From: Pandoraea iniqua
GTDB lineage: Bacteria > Pseudomonadota > Gammaproteobacteria > Burkholderiales > Burkholderiaceae
Direction of reading: 5' to 3'
Assembly (NCBI RefSeq): GCF_902459685.1
Contig: NZ_CABPSF010000002.1
Span: 744,001-808,000, forward strand
Length of the DNA stretch: 64,000 nt
The translations under genes were made by a program, and so were the position numbers. The notes below the pieces were generated by a model. It was not told the DNA's origin. It searched no databases and worked only from the letters and a program-made list of their open reading frames with translations. This document shows, piece after piece, positions 1 through 8,374 of this stretch (its first letter is position 1; the number at the start of each line of letters is the position of its first letter).

Positions 1-263
1 GTGGCGACCATCGCGAGTTGATAGGCGTTGACGATCCATACGGAAGCCGACGGCGTGGTGTTCAGATCGATCGCCATCTGCGGCAACGCAGTGTTGCAGA
101 TGGCGGTGTCGAGGCTGGCCAGCGAGACGGCAAGCAGAATCGCCGTCATGGCCAGACCGCGGCCGTTGGCCGGCGGTTCGTGCGTCTGGGTTGCGCGGGT
201 CACACTCGCAGCAGCGGAGGCGCTCGCCGCCGGGGTGGCGGCGGTCGGGGGCAGCGATGACAT
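1..263 (-). CDS. MFS transporter, N-terminal part (runs off window)
   Basis: Only the first 87 or so codons are present. A proline/alanine-rich cytoplasmic leader of about 40 residues is followed by TM1 with the phrase LASLDTAICNTALPQMA and then SVWIVNAYQLA, which is the N-terminal signature of the DHA2 (14-TM) drug:H+ antiporter family. It starts 6 bases after the stop of the upstream DsbA-like gene, so the two are probably cotranscribed. The substrate cannot be predicted from this part. Confidence 0.85.
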   Translation of the reverse strand, partial: MSSLPPTAATPAASASAAASVTRATQTHEPPANGRGLAMTAILLAVSLASLDTAICNTALPQMAIDLNTTPSASVWIVNAYQLAMVA

Positions 264-269
264 GACGGA

Positions 270-923
270 TCAGCCCTCGGCCAGAATTTGGCGGATGGCC
301 TGTTCGAAGACTTCCGGCGGCTGACCGCCGCTCACGAGATGGCGATTGTTGAAGATGATCGCGGGCACCGAGCTGATGCCGAGATTCTGATAATGACGCT
401 CCAGCGCACGCACCTGCTCGGCGTATTCATCGGTGGCGAGAATTTCGCGAGCGCGCGCGGGATCGAGCCCGGCCTGACTGACGGCATCGACCAGCACTTC
501 CGGATCGCTCGTGCGCTTGCCGTCAACGAAATACGCGCGGAACAAGGCTTCTTTGAGCGCGAGTTGCTTGTCGTTGCCGACGGTCTGTGCCCAGTGGAGC
601 AAACGATGCGCGTCGAACGTGTTGTAGGCGTGCGTGCGCAGATCCATGCGCATCGGGAAGCCTTCCGCTTGCGCGCGGGCGCTGATGTTGGCCTGATTCT
701 GCGCGAGTTGCTCGGGCGAGAGACCGTACTTGCGCGACATGTAATCGGCAAGCGGTACGCCTTCGACGGGCATATCGGGGTTCAGCTCGAAGGGGCTGAA
801 GTGCAGGTCGGCGTTGACCTCGTCGCCCAGACGGCCGAGGGCAGTCTTCAGGGAGGCAAGGCCGATAGCGCACCAAGGGCACGCGACGTCGGAGACAAAA
901 TCGATGTTGAGGGTGGCTGGCAT
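270..923 (-). CDS. DsbA family (FrnE-like) thiol oxidoreductase
   Basis: A 217-residue protein with the thioredoxin-type active site CPWC at residues 15-18 close to the N terminus, the DSBA-fold helical insert in the middle, and the cis-proline region SSVPAIIFNN near residue 187. No signal peptide is visible, so it should be cytoplasmic like FrnE, acting in dithiol/disulfide exchange or related chemistry. It ends 6 bases before the MFS gene, suggesting a two-gene operon. The partner substrate is unknown. Confidence 0.9.
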   Translation of the reverse strand: MPATLNIDFVSDVACPWCAIGLASLKTALGRLGDEVNADLHFSPFELNPDMPVEGVPLADYMSRKYGLSPEQLAQNQANISARAQAEGFPMRMDLRTHAYNTFDAHRLLHWAQTVGNDKQLALKEALFRAYFVDGKRTSDPEVLVDAVSQAGLDPARAREILATDEYAEQVRALERHYQNLGISSVPAIIFNNRHLVSGGQPPEVFEQAIRQILAEG

Positions 924-1147
924 GGGCTAACGGCGCCGTGGCGGCGCGTGCAATGAAAAACGCGCCGCCTTGGCGCGACGCAACTTCGCAATCGTCGCAC
1001 AAATCGCCTGATCGCGCCCGGACCGGACTCGCGTGCAGGCAGGGCCGGCAGCGTTGATGCCGTCCGGGGCCAGATGCGTTAGCATCGTCGGAACATTGCG
1101 CGGACTCCGTTGAATCCGCTGACTCCGTCGACTCTTTTTCTGCCCCC

Positions 1148-1768
1148 ATGACAAACGACGTTCATTTCTACGACCCGGCCCAAGGCCACGGCCTCTCGCA
1201 CGACCCGTTCAAGGCGATTGTCGCGCCGCGCGTCATCGGCTGGATTTCCAGCCGGGACGCGCAAGGGCAGGTTAACCTCGCGCCGTACAGCTTCTTCGGT
1301 GCGTTCGCGACGTTCCCGCCGATCATCGGCTTCTGTAGCGAAGGCTTCAAGGATTCGATCGCGAATATTGAAGCGACGCGCGAGTTCGTCTGGAATCTGA
1401 CCAGCAAGTCGCTCGTCGAGCAGATGAACAAGTCCTCCGCACCGGTGGCGAGCGATGTCGACGAGTTCGAGTTGGCCGGGCTGACGAAAGCCCCCGGCGT
1501 CAACGTGGACGTGCCGCACGTGGCCGAGTCGCCCGCCTCGCTCGAGTGCAAGCTGTTGCAGGTGGTTCGGCTGCACGATCTCGATGGCAAGCCGATGAAC
1601 AACTGGCTGGCGCTCGGGCAAGTGGTCGGCGTGCATATCCGCCGTGAGTTTCTGCGCGACGACGGCACCTTCGATACCTTCAAGGCGCATCCGGTGATGC
1701 GCGCCGGCTATCTCGGCGACTATGCCGAAATCGGCCCGATGTTCGATCTGCGCCGGCCGAAGGCGTAA
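1148..1768 (+). CDS. flavin reductase family protein (FMN-binding)
   Basis: A 206-residue protein with the flavin-reductase-like split-barrel pattern: PFKAIVAPRVIGWISS at residues 13-28, NLAPYSFFGAFATFPPIIGF at 34-53, then RDAQG and FVWNLT. Members bind FMN and either reduce free flavin or carry out flavin-dependent reactions. The gene is divergent from the DsbA-like gene, with 224 bases between the two starts. The true substrate is not evident from context. Confidence 0.85.
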   Translation: MTNDVHFYDPAQGHGLSHDPFKAIVAPRVIGWISSRDAQGQVNLAPYSFFGAFATFPPIIGFCSEGFKDSIANIEATREFVWNLTSKSLVEQMNKSSAPVASDVDEFELAGLTKAPGVNVDVPHVAESPASLECKLLQVVRLHDLDGKPMNNWLALGQVVGVHIRREFLRDDGTFDTFKAHPVMRAGYLGDYAEIGPMFDLRRPKA

Positions 1769-2223
1769 CGCCTACCGCCTACCGCCTACCGCTTCAACAT
1801 CCTCCGCACGGCGTGGGCGTTTCTCTGCCCACGCGTCACCCCCCAATCCCTGCATTTTCCGCAATGCGCTATTGACGAAATCGACGCGGCGCACGATTGA
1901 CATCGTCACGGGTTGCACGGCGTCCACCGGTGGACATTGCGGGGCGGGGCTGCACGTACGCCCTCATTCATCGACCGGCCGGTCGGAAAATGCGCTCGCA
2001 ATCATTTGTAAAATTTGCTGCGGTGCAAAATGTTTTCGAGCCGCGTATGCTTGCGACCTTCATTGACGCCGCCGCGCCTGGCGTCCCTTCCTGCGGGCAT
2101 TGATATGCCTTGATTAGCGCGCATCGCCACGGGTGATGCGTGCGGGGTCGATTCGTGCCTGGCTGCGTCGATGGAGAGCTTCTGCTCTCTGTTTTTGTTG
2201 CAGCACACCAGGACTCTCCCCCC
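1769..2223. other. Intergenic stretch upstream of the NuoM-like gene
   Basis: No convincing gene. It holds three copies of GCCTACC directly after the flavin reductase stop, a stem GCGTGGGC/GCCCACGC (1811-1834) without a T-run that may be a weak terminator, and two perfect 14-base palindromes, GTCCACCGGTGGAC at 1922-1935 and CGACCGGCCGGTCG at 1972-1985, which could be operators. An AT-richer patch at 1985-2035 is a plausible promoter zone for the downstream gene. Confidence 0.5.
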
Positions 2224-3789
2224 ATGTTTCCCATCCTGTCGCTTCTTATCTGGACACCTATTCTGGCCGGCGCGCTCATCATGCTGCTCGGGCAGGACCG
2301 CCATCCCAACGCCGTACGCTGGACATCGCTCGCCGCCGCCGTGGTCGCTGCGTTGCCGATCATTCCGCTCGTGCGCGGCTTTCGCACGCGCGTGGCGGAT
2401 ATGCAATTCGTCGAGCACTTCCGCTGGATCTCGTCGTTCGATGCATCGTGGCACGTCGGTATCGATGGCCTCTCGCTTTGGCTCGTGGCGCTGACCGGCG
2501 TGACGACCATCATCGTGGTGCTGGCCTCGTGGCGCGCGGTGACCACGCGCATGAGCGCCTACTTCGGCAGCTTCCTCGTGCTCTCCGGGCTGATGCAGGG
2601 CGTGTTCACGGCGCAGGACGGCATGTTGTTCTTCGTGTTCTTCGAAGCCACGCTGCTGCCGCTGTATCTGCTGATCGGTGTGTACGGGCGCGCCAATCGC
2701 ACGCGCGCGGCGGTGAAGTTCTTTTTCTTCTCGCTGACCGGCTCGCTGATGATGCTGCTCTCGATGCTGTATCTGTACATGCAGACGCAGAGCTTCGATC
2801 TCGCGCGCTGGCACGAGCTGCATCTGCCGCTGGCGGTGCAAGTGATGCTGTTCATCGGATTCCTCGGCGCGTTCTCGGTCAAGGTACCGATGTGGCCGGT
2901 ACATACGTGGCTGCCCGACGTTCACCTCGATGGTCCGACGGGCGCAGCCGTTATGCTCGGCATGTTGAAGATGGGCGGCTACGGCCTGCTGCGATTCAAT
3001 CTGCCGCTGCTGCCGGATGCGAGCCACTTCGTCGCGCCGGTGATGGTGGTGCTGTCGTTGATCGCGGTGATCTACGCAAGCCTTGTGGCGCTCGTGCAGA
3101 CCGACCTGCGCAAGCTGCTGGCGTATTCGGCCGTGGCGCATATGGGGCTGGTGACGCTCGGCCTTTTCCTGTTCTCGGAGATGGGCACCGACGGCGCGGT
3201 GATGCAGATGATTTCGTATGGCATCGTCTCGGGCGCCATGCTGCTGTGCACGGGTATGTTGTACGACCGCACGGGTAGCTCGTCGATCGACGCATACGGC
3301 GGTGTGGCCGCGACGATGCCGCGTTTCGCCGCGTTCGCGATGCTGTTCTCGATGGCTAACGTGGGCATGCCGGGCACGTCGGGTTTCGTCGGCGAGTTTC
3401 TGGTGTTGATGGGCGCCATCAAGGCCAACTTCTGGATCGGCGCGCTCGCCTCGTTGACGCTGGTGCTCAGTGCGGCCTACACGCTCTGGATGTACAAGCG
3501 CGTGATTTTCGGGCGCGTTGGCAATGCGAGCGTGGCGTCGCTCAAGGACGTGAGCCGTCGCGAATTCGCGCTGCTCGGGGCCATGGCGGTGATGGTGCTG
3601 GCCATCGGCCTTGATCCGAAGCCGCTCACCGACGGCATCGATGCGACGGCGATTCAGGTGGTGCAGGGGATCGAACAACACCGCCTGCCCGCTAACGATC
3701 CGGGCAGCAGCGAAGTGGCGGGGCGCCGCCATGGCGACGCCGCCGGGCACGCTGCGGTAACGGTGAAGGGTGTGCAGCCGGACGCCTGA
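2224..3789 (+). CDS. Orphan NADH-quinone oxidoreductase chain M-like protein
   Basis: A 521-residue polytopic membrane protein of the NuoM/MrpD antiporter-like family. It has the NuoM motifs FFEATLLPLYLLIG (the TM5 glutamate) and VKVPMWPVHTWLPD (the TM7 lysine), then KMGGYGLLRF, YSAVAHMG, and the C-terminal MANVGMPGTSGFVGEF, so the proton-path residues look intact. It stands alone, with no nuoL, nuoN or other nuo gene beside it, so it is probably a second copy in addition to the main complex I operon. The start at 2224 is the first that gives a hydrophobic TM1 (MFPILSLLIW). The last 45 or so residues are a soluble tail. It could work in a partial complex or in cation/proton transport; this is inference. 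Confidence 0.8.
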   Translation: MFPILSLLIWTPILAGALIMLLGQDRHPNAVRWTSLAAAVVAALPIIPLVRGFRTRVADMQFVEHFRWISSFDASWHVGIDGLSLWLVALTGVTTIIVVLASWRAVTTRMSAYFGSFLVLSGLMQGVFTAQDGMLFFVFFEATLLPLYLLIGVYGRANRTRAAVKFFFFSLTGSLMMLLSMLYLYMQTQSFDLARWHELHLPLAVQVMLFIGFLGAFSVKVPMWPVHTWLPDVHLDGPTGAAVMLGMLKMGGYGLLRFNLPLLPDASHFVAPVMVVLSLIAVIYASLVALVQTDLRKLLAYSAVAHMGLVTLGLFLFSEMGTDGAVMQMISYGIVSGAMLLCTGMLYDRTGSSSIDAYGGVAATMPRFAAFAMLFSMANVGMPGTSGFVGEFLVLMGAIKANFWIGALASLTLVLSAAYTLWMYKRVIFGRVGNASVASLKDVSRREFALLGAMAVMVLAIGLDPKPLTDGIDATAIQVVQGIEQHRLPANDPGSSEVAGRRHGDAAGHAAVTVKGVQPDA

Positions 3790-3807
3790 AGGCAACGGGT
3801 TGTGTAG

Positions 3808-3843
3808 AAAGAGGGGGCTAGCGCGAGCTTGCCCCCTCTTTTC
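3808..3843. terminator. Bidirectional rho-independent terminator
   Basis: Perfect stem AAAGAGGGGGC (3808-3818) / GCCCCCTCTTT (3831-3841) with a 12-base loop and flanking A and T runs. It lies between the convergent NuoM-like gene and the amidohydrolase and should serve both. Confidence 0.85.
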
Positions 3844-5519
3844 TATTCACTGGCTCGATGAACTTCCCGGCCGCCAACGAGTGTGAGGCTGGCCTGCACG
3901 GTGAGCAGCGCTTCGTCGGAAGCCGTCAGCGGATCGGTGTTCAGAACGGCCAGATCGGCCCATTTACCGACGGCGAGGGTGCCTTTCAGCGATTCCTCAT
4001 AGCTCAGGTACGCGCCATTGCGCGTGACCGTCTCGAGCGCCTGCATGCGAGTGAGCCGTTGGTCCAGTCCAATGATCTGGCCGGTCGTGCGCTCTGTTCT
4101 GACGACGCTGGCCCACACTGCACTGAAGGGGCTCACGGGAATATTGTCGCTCCCCGAGGCGATGTCGATGCCGGCTTCGAGCAGCGTGCGCTGCGGGACG
4201 AAGTGATTGCCGTTGTCGTGTTCTTGCAGACGTGACGCGCCATTCTTCCAGAGCATGTAGAACGGAATGGTCGTGACGCGCAGGCCGAGACGTTTGATTC
4301 GCGCGAAGTCTGCCGGATCGGTGCGGCCCACATGCTCCACGACCCAGCGCCGTCCGGCTAACGGGAAGCGTTTGTCGATGGCGTCGAACACGTCGAGTAC
4401 CTCGCTCAACCGGTCGATCACGACGCTGTGGACACGCAGATCGAATTCTGCGGCGAGCCACGCGTAGTCGCTGAAATCTTCAATGCGATTGGCCCATTCG
4501 ACGAAGCCCGACCATCCGGTATTCGGCAGCACCTTGCGCACGGCGCGCGCGGTGGCAGGCGAGCCACCCAGTCCGATGAACACGCCGGCAACCGAGAACC
4601 ACGGGTCGCCCAGCCCGTTGCCTCGTGCAAACGACAACCAGTCGCGCATGGCCAGACGCGCTTCGGCGGCATCGTTCCACGTGGGGCTGACGCACAGGCG
4701 AGTGCGCATCGTCAGTTCTCCCGCCTCCCACAGCGCGCGGTAGACGGCGATGCTTTCCGGCGCGGAGCCGTGGCCCTCGTACACGCTTGTCGTACCGAAG
4801 GCGTGGTACAGCGGGAGCGAGCGGCGCAGTCCTTCGAGTCGATCGGCAAAGCCGAAGGCGGGTACCTGAGACAACACGGAGAACTCGATCAACGGCCGCT
4901 TGTTGGTCTCCACGATTACGCCGGAAGGTCTGCCGTCGGCGCCGATTTCGATGTTGATCCCATCGCAGTCCGGGCACGTGTCGGCATGGATGCCATTGCG
5001 CGCGAGTGCCAGCGAATTGAGGGCGCTGAAGCCCGGCGGAACGCCCCAGTTACCGAACAGCCCGGGAATGTACACGGGATGATCGGGCGCAACGGCGTCC
5101 AGCTCGTAGCGGTCCGGCATGCGCTTTTCCGCCAGCGTCAGCGGGCCGTCGAAATAGAACGGCGGCTGGCCCACCGGCATGGTGATGATCCACTCGCCTT
5201 TGGGAACGCGTTGTACTTCGTGTCGAATGACGTCGAGCACGTCGGACAACTGGCGCGCATGGGCAAGCGACGGGCGCAGCGTTTTCAGCCCCTCGCGCTC
5301 CATATGCGCATGCGCGTCGATGACGCCGGGGATGACCGTCCGGCCATCGAGGTTCACCGATCGGGTATGGGGCGCCTGCGATTGCGCTCGCACCTCGGCG
5401 TCGGTGCCCACGGCGACGATACGATCGCCTCCGATGGCAACGGCCTGTGCCGGTGCGGCGCCGCGCTCCATGGTGAGGACTTGCCCGCTATGCAGGATGA
5501 GATCGGCTTTGGCGGTCAT
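3843..5519 (-). CDS. Amidohydrolase family protein (YtcJ-like)
   Basis: A 558-residue metal-dependent hydrolase. It has the short N-terminal beta domain (DLILHSGQVLTM), the metal-binding DAHAHM motif near residue 70, the phrase VEHVGR in the barrel, and a C-terminal GTLAVGKWADLAVLN, as in the YtcJ/amidohydrolase_3 group. The start at 5519 overlaps the permease stop by 4 bases (ATGA), so it is the last gene of the DszC-like/ABC operon and is translationally coupled. That context suggests it hydrolyses an amide, carbamate or similar bond in the compound that the transporter brings in. The exact substrate cannot be read from sequence. Confidence 0.85.
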   Translation of the reverse strand: MTAKADLILHSGQVLTMERGAAPAQAVAIGGDRIVAVGTDAEVRAQSQAPHTRSVNLDGRTVIPGVIDAHAHMEREGLKTLRPSLAHARQLSDVLDVIRHEVQRVPKGEWIITMPVGQPPFYFDGPLTLAEKRMPDRYELDAVAPDHPVYIPGLFGNWGVPPGFSALNSLALARNGIHADTCPDCDGINIEIGADGRPSGVIVETNKRPLIEFSVLSQVPAFGFADRLEGLRRSLPLYHAFGTTSVYEGHGSAPESIAVYRALWEAGELTMRTRLCVSPTWNDAAEARLAMRDWLSFARGNGLGDPWFSVAGVFIGLGGSPATARAVRKVLPNTGWSGFVEWANRIEDFSDYAWLAAEFDLRVHSVVIDRLSEVLDVFDAIDKRFPLAGRRWVVEHVGRTDPADFARIKRLGLRVTTIPFYMLWKNGASRLQEHDNGNHFVPQRTLLEAGIDIASGSDNIPVSPFSAVWASVVRTERTTGQIIGLDQRLTRMQALETVTRNGAYLSYEESLKGTLAVGKWADLAVLNTDPLTASDEALLTVQASLTLVGGREVHRASE

Positions 5520-6454
5520 CGCTTCGCCTCCGCCCCGTACCACGGAAACATGCGGTGCAGCAGCCACGCAAACAGCTGATCGGCCACGAAACCCACCGCG
5601 CCGAGATAGATCAGGCCGACGAACATGATGTCGACGCGAAATACCAGATGCGCAAACGAAATCAGATAGCCCAGTCCTTTCTCTGAGCCGACCAGCTCGG
5701 CCGCGACGAGGACCACGAACGAGACCGACGTCGCCTGCCGGAGTCCGGCGAACACGAATGGCAGTGCCGCTGGCAACGCCACCTGTAGGGCGATGGCGAT
5801 CGGCCGCGTGCCGAGCGATGCCGCCGAACGCAGGTACGCCGGCGAGATGTCGCGTACGCCGAAGAACGTGTTGATCCACACGGGGAAGAACGCGCCCCAT
5901 GCGATGAGCATGACCTTGGAGAGATCGCCTAAGCCGAACCACACGATCGCCAACGGCACGATGGCGATGGACGGGATGGCCCGCAGCCCGTGCAGCACCG
6001 GATCGCTCAGGTGACGCAGCGTGGCGAAATGACCGGTCAGTACGCCCGCGATGACGCCGAGCGATGAGCCCAGCAGAAAGCCCCACAGCGCGCGTTGCAG
6101 GCTGGCGGCGATGTGTGGCCATATTTCGCCCGTTCCCCAAGTCATTTCGGCGAACACGCCCGCGACGCGTGAGGGCGGCGGGAACATGTTGAGGTTGATG
6201 CCCGGGATCAAGCGGGGGCCGACCTCCCAGACCGCCAGAAAGATCAGGCAGCCGAGCACGCCCAGCAGCGACTGCCTGCCGACGGCGCTCCAATGGCGGG
6301 TGCGGCGCTTTTGCCGCACGGCGTCCTCGATGGCGCGGCGTTTGAGAGTGTCCTGATGGCTTACCTGTCTTTGGGGCGCTGGGTTCGCACGCACTTCAGG
6401 GGTGTCCGTGAAGTGGGCGACGTGCGCGACATTGGATTGAGGGTTGGCGCTCAC
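5516..6454 (-). CDS. ABC transporter permease (SsuC/TauC/NrtB type)
   Basis: A 312-residue inner-membrane permease of the nitrate/sulfonate/taurine group. After a polar leader come six or so TM segments and the EAA-type loop around SLGTRPIAIALQVALPAALPF, which contacts the ATPase. The chosen GTG start at 6454 overlaps the ATPase stop as GTGA, and the amidohydrolase overlaps its end in turn, so the operon is tightly coupled. The open frame continues upstream but without a sensible membrane start. The N-terminal leader of about 50 residues before TM1 is longer than usual. Confidence 0.9.
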   Translation of the reverse strand: MSANPQSNVAHVAHFTDTPEVRANPAPQRQVSHQDTLKRRAIEDAVRQKRRTRHWSAVGRQSLLGVLGCLIFLAVWEVGPRLIPGINLNMFPPPSRVAGVFAEMTWGTGEIWPHIAASLQRALWGFLLGSSLGVIAGVLTGHFATLRHLSDPVLHGLRAIPSIAIVPLAIVWFGLGDLSKVMLIAWGAFFPVWINTFFGVRDISPAYLRSAASLGTRPIAIALQVALPAALPFVFAGLRQATSVSFVVLVAAELVGSEKGLGYLISFAHLVFRVDIMFVGLIYLGAVGFVADQLFAWLLHRMFPWYGAEAKR

Positions 6455-7260
6455 GCTGCGCTCTCCGTCGTGTTCAGTGATTCGAAAGCCCGGCTGATGC
6501 GTTCGTAGATTTGACCGAACGCCGGATCGCCGCGCTCGCGCGGGTAGGGCAGGGGCACGTCGATGATGTCGTGGATGCGTCCCGGGTGCGGGCTCATGAC
6601 GACGACACGCTGGGCGAGGAATACCGCCTCTTCGATGTTGTGCGTAATGAAGAAGATCGAGAGTTTCAGCTCGCGCCAGACGCGCAACAGTTCGTCTTGC
6701 AGCAGCGCACGCGTCAGTGCATCGATGGCGGCGAAGGGTTCGTCCATGAGCAGGACGCGTGGCTCGGTGGCCAACGCGCGCGCAACGGCAACACGCTGGC
6801 GCATGCCACCCGACAACTCGAACGGATAGCGATCGCCCGCATGCGCCAAACCGACGAGCTTGAGCAATGCCTCTGCGCGGGCGCGCCGTTGTGAACGGTC
6901 GACGCCTTGCTGCTTCAAACCGAATTCCACATTGCGTCGTGCCGACAGCCACGGGAACAGCGCGTATTCCTGAAAGACGACACCACGGTCGGGGCCCGGC
7001 CCCTCGATCGGTTGGCCGTGCGCCGTGACCGTGCCCAAGGTCGGTTTGATGAACCCGGCAATCATGTTGAGCAACGTCGTTTTGCCGCAGCCGCTGGGGC
7101 CGATGGCGCAGACGAACTCGCGGTCGTTGATGTCCAGATCGACGTCGGTCAGCGCCCAGTTCAGGTCGCCGGTTCGCGTGGTGTATAGCTGCGAAACGCC
7201 TTGTATCGAGATCGCAGGTGTCGCCGGCGCAAGCGCTGCGGCGCGCGGGGCGGCGCTCAC
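6451..7260 (-). CDS. ABC transporter ATP-binding protein (SsuB/TauB/NrtD type)
   Basis: A 269-residue nucleotide-binding subunit with Walker A GPSGCGKTT (about residue 53), signature LSGGMRQR, Walker B VLLMDEPFAAID and the switch histidine in FFITHNIEEA. It overlaps the binding-protein gene and the permease gene by 4 bases at each end. It powers import of an organosulfur, nitrate-like or related small anion, judged by family only. Confidence 0.93.
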   Translation of the reverse strand: MSAAPRAAALAPATPAISIQGVSQLYTTRTGDLNWALTDVDLDINDREFVCAIGPSGCGKTTLLNMIAGFIKPTLGTVTAHGQPIEGPGPDRGVVFQEYALFPWLSARRNVEFGLKQQGVDRSQRRARAEALLKLVGLAHAGDRYPFELSGGMRQRVAVARALATEPRVLLMDEPFAAIDALTRALLQDELLRVWRELKLSIFFITHNIEEAVFLAQRVVVMSPHPGRIHDIIDVPLPYPRERGDPAFGQIYERISRAFESLNTTESAA

Positions 7261-8270
7261 GACAGTGTCACCCGGTCTGGCGCGACGGCTTTAAGCGCGT
7301 CGGTGTAGACGAGCTTCTTGTACAGCGTGCGCAGATCTTCCTTCGGGCGCTGGGCCAAGCCGGCATTGATCGCCCATTCGCCGTTGAGCACGAGGTCATC
7401 GAGCAGGCGATTGTCCAGGCGCACGCCGACTTGCATGGTGCCAAAACCGGCTTGTGTGGCGGCAATTGAGGTCTTCGTGCGTTCTGCCACCAGTGCGACG
7501 GCTTCCTGCGGTTGTCCTCGATAGAACTTCTCCGCGGCCAGCAGCGCGCGCACGGCGCCTTCCACCAGCTTGGGCTGCTGACGTACGACCGATTCCGGGG
7601 CCGTCAGCACGTAGTGGCTCACGAAGACTTTTTCCAAGCCCGTGTCGGGCAGCAGGCGAACCAGTCCGGGGTAGTCGGCCACAGCTTTCTGGCCGGAATC
7701 GAATCCCCATGCGAAGGCGTCCACGCCATTCTTTCCGATCGCCGTGACCACGTCGCCGCCGCCCACGTTCACCAACGTCACGTCCTTGAGACTGAGACCC
7801 CACAGCGAGAGATAGCGCGACAGGAAGTAATGCCCGCTGGTGCCCAGCGGGGTGGCGATACGCTTGCCTTTGAGTTGCGCGGGGGTGTCGATGCCACGGT
7901 CGGTGCGGGCTGCGACCACCATGCCGCTCGACAGGCGTGTGAACTCGGCCACGATGACGGTATTGACGCCGTTGGCACCGGCAAGCCCGACGACGCTGTC
8001 GGTGGTGGTGGCGAACTGAGCTTTGCCTGCCTGCACGGCATCGAACGCGAGTCGGCCGGACGTGAAGGCCAGCGTTGTCGCCTCGATGCCTTGCGGCTGC
8101 CAGTAGTTCTTGCTCGACACCAGATACGGGATCGCCCAACTGAAGCCTTGGCTTTCCGCGACCACAATTTTGTCGGCGGCGCGGGCAACCGGTGTGAGGC
8201 TCAACCCCATGCCGAGTGCGCCCAGCGTTTTGACGAATCCCCGACGATCCATGCTCAACTTCTCACTCAT
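7257..8270 (-). CDS. ABC transporter substrate-binding protein (sulfonate/nitrate type)
   Basis: A 337-residue periplasmic binding protein of the SsuA/TauA/NMT1-like family, with a twin-arginine-like leader (DRRGFVKTLGALGMG) ending near ARAAD and a mature start KIVVAESQG. The family phrases TPAQLKGKRIATPLGTSGHY and GNGVDAFAWG-like text are present. The ATG at 8270 has AAGG six bases upstream. It precedes the ATPase with a 4-base overlap and follows the DszC-like flavoprotein by about 100 bases. Confidence 0.88.
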   Translation of the reverse strand: MSEKLSMDRRGFVKTLGALGMGLSLTPVARAADKIVVAESQGFSWAIPYLVSSKNYWQPQGIEATTLAFTSGRLAFDAVQAGKAQFATTTDSVVGLAGANGVNTVIVAEFTRLSSGMVVAARTDRGIDTPAQLKGKRIATPLGTSGHYFLSRYLSLWGLSLKDVTLVNVGGGDVVTAIGKNGVDAFAWGFDSGQKAVADYPGLVRLLPDTGLEKVFVSHYVLTAPESVVRQQPKLVEGAVRALLAAEKFYRGQPQEAVALVAERTKTSIAATQAGFGTMQVGVRLDNRLLDDLVLNGEWAINAGLAQRPKEDLRTLYKKLVYTDALKAVAPDRVTLS

Positions 8271-8374
8271 GATCAACCTTCTTTTATCGTTACCGTGGTC
8301 AGTCTTCGCAGCCCGGAATGGACTGTTCTCTTGTCATGCCGTCTTGTCGACATGACGATTCATCGGCGCGGCGA

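Noticed and set aside
2002-3795. Long minus-strand frame of 597 codons opposite the NuoM-like gene
   Set aside because: Arg/His/Gln-rich translation with no domain, mirroring codon bias of the real plus-strand gene; a shadow frame.
3843-6293. A single 816-residue protein covering amidohydrolase and permease region
   Set aside because: The first 258 codons are the antiphase of the permease gene; the amidohydrolase starts at 5519 with an ATGA overlap.
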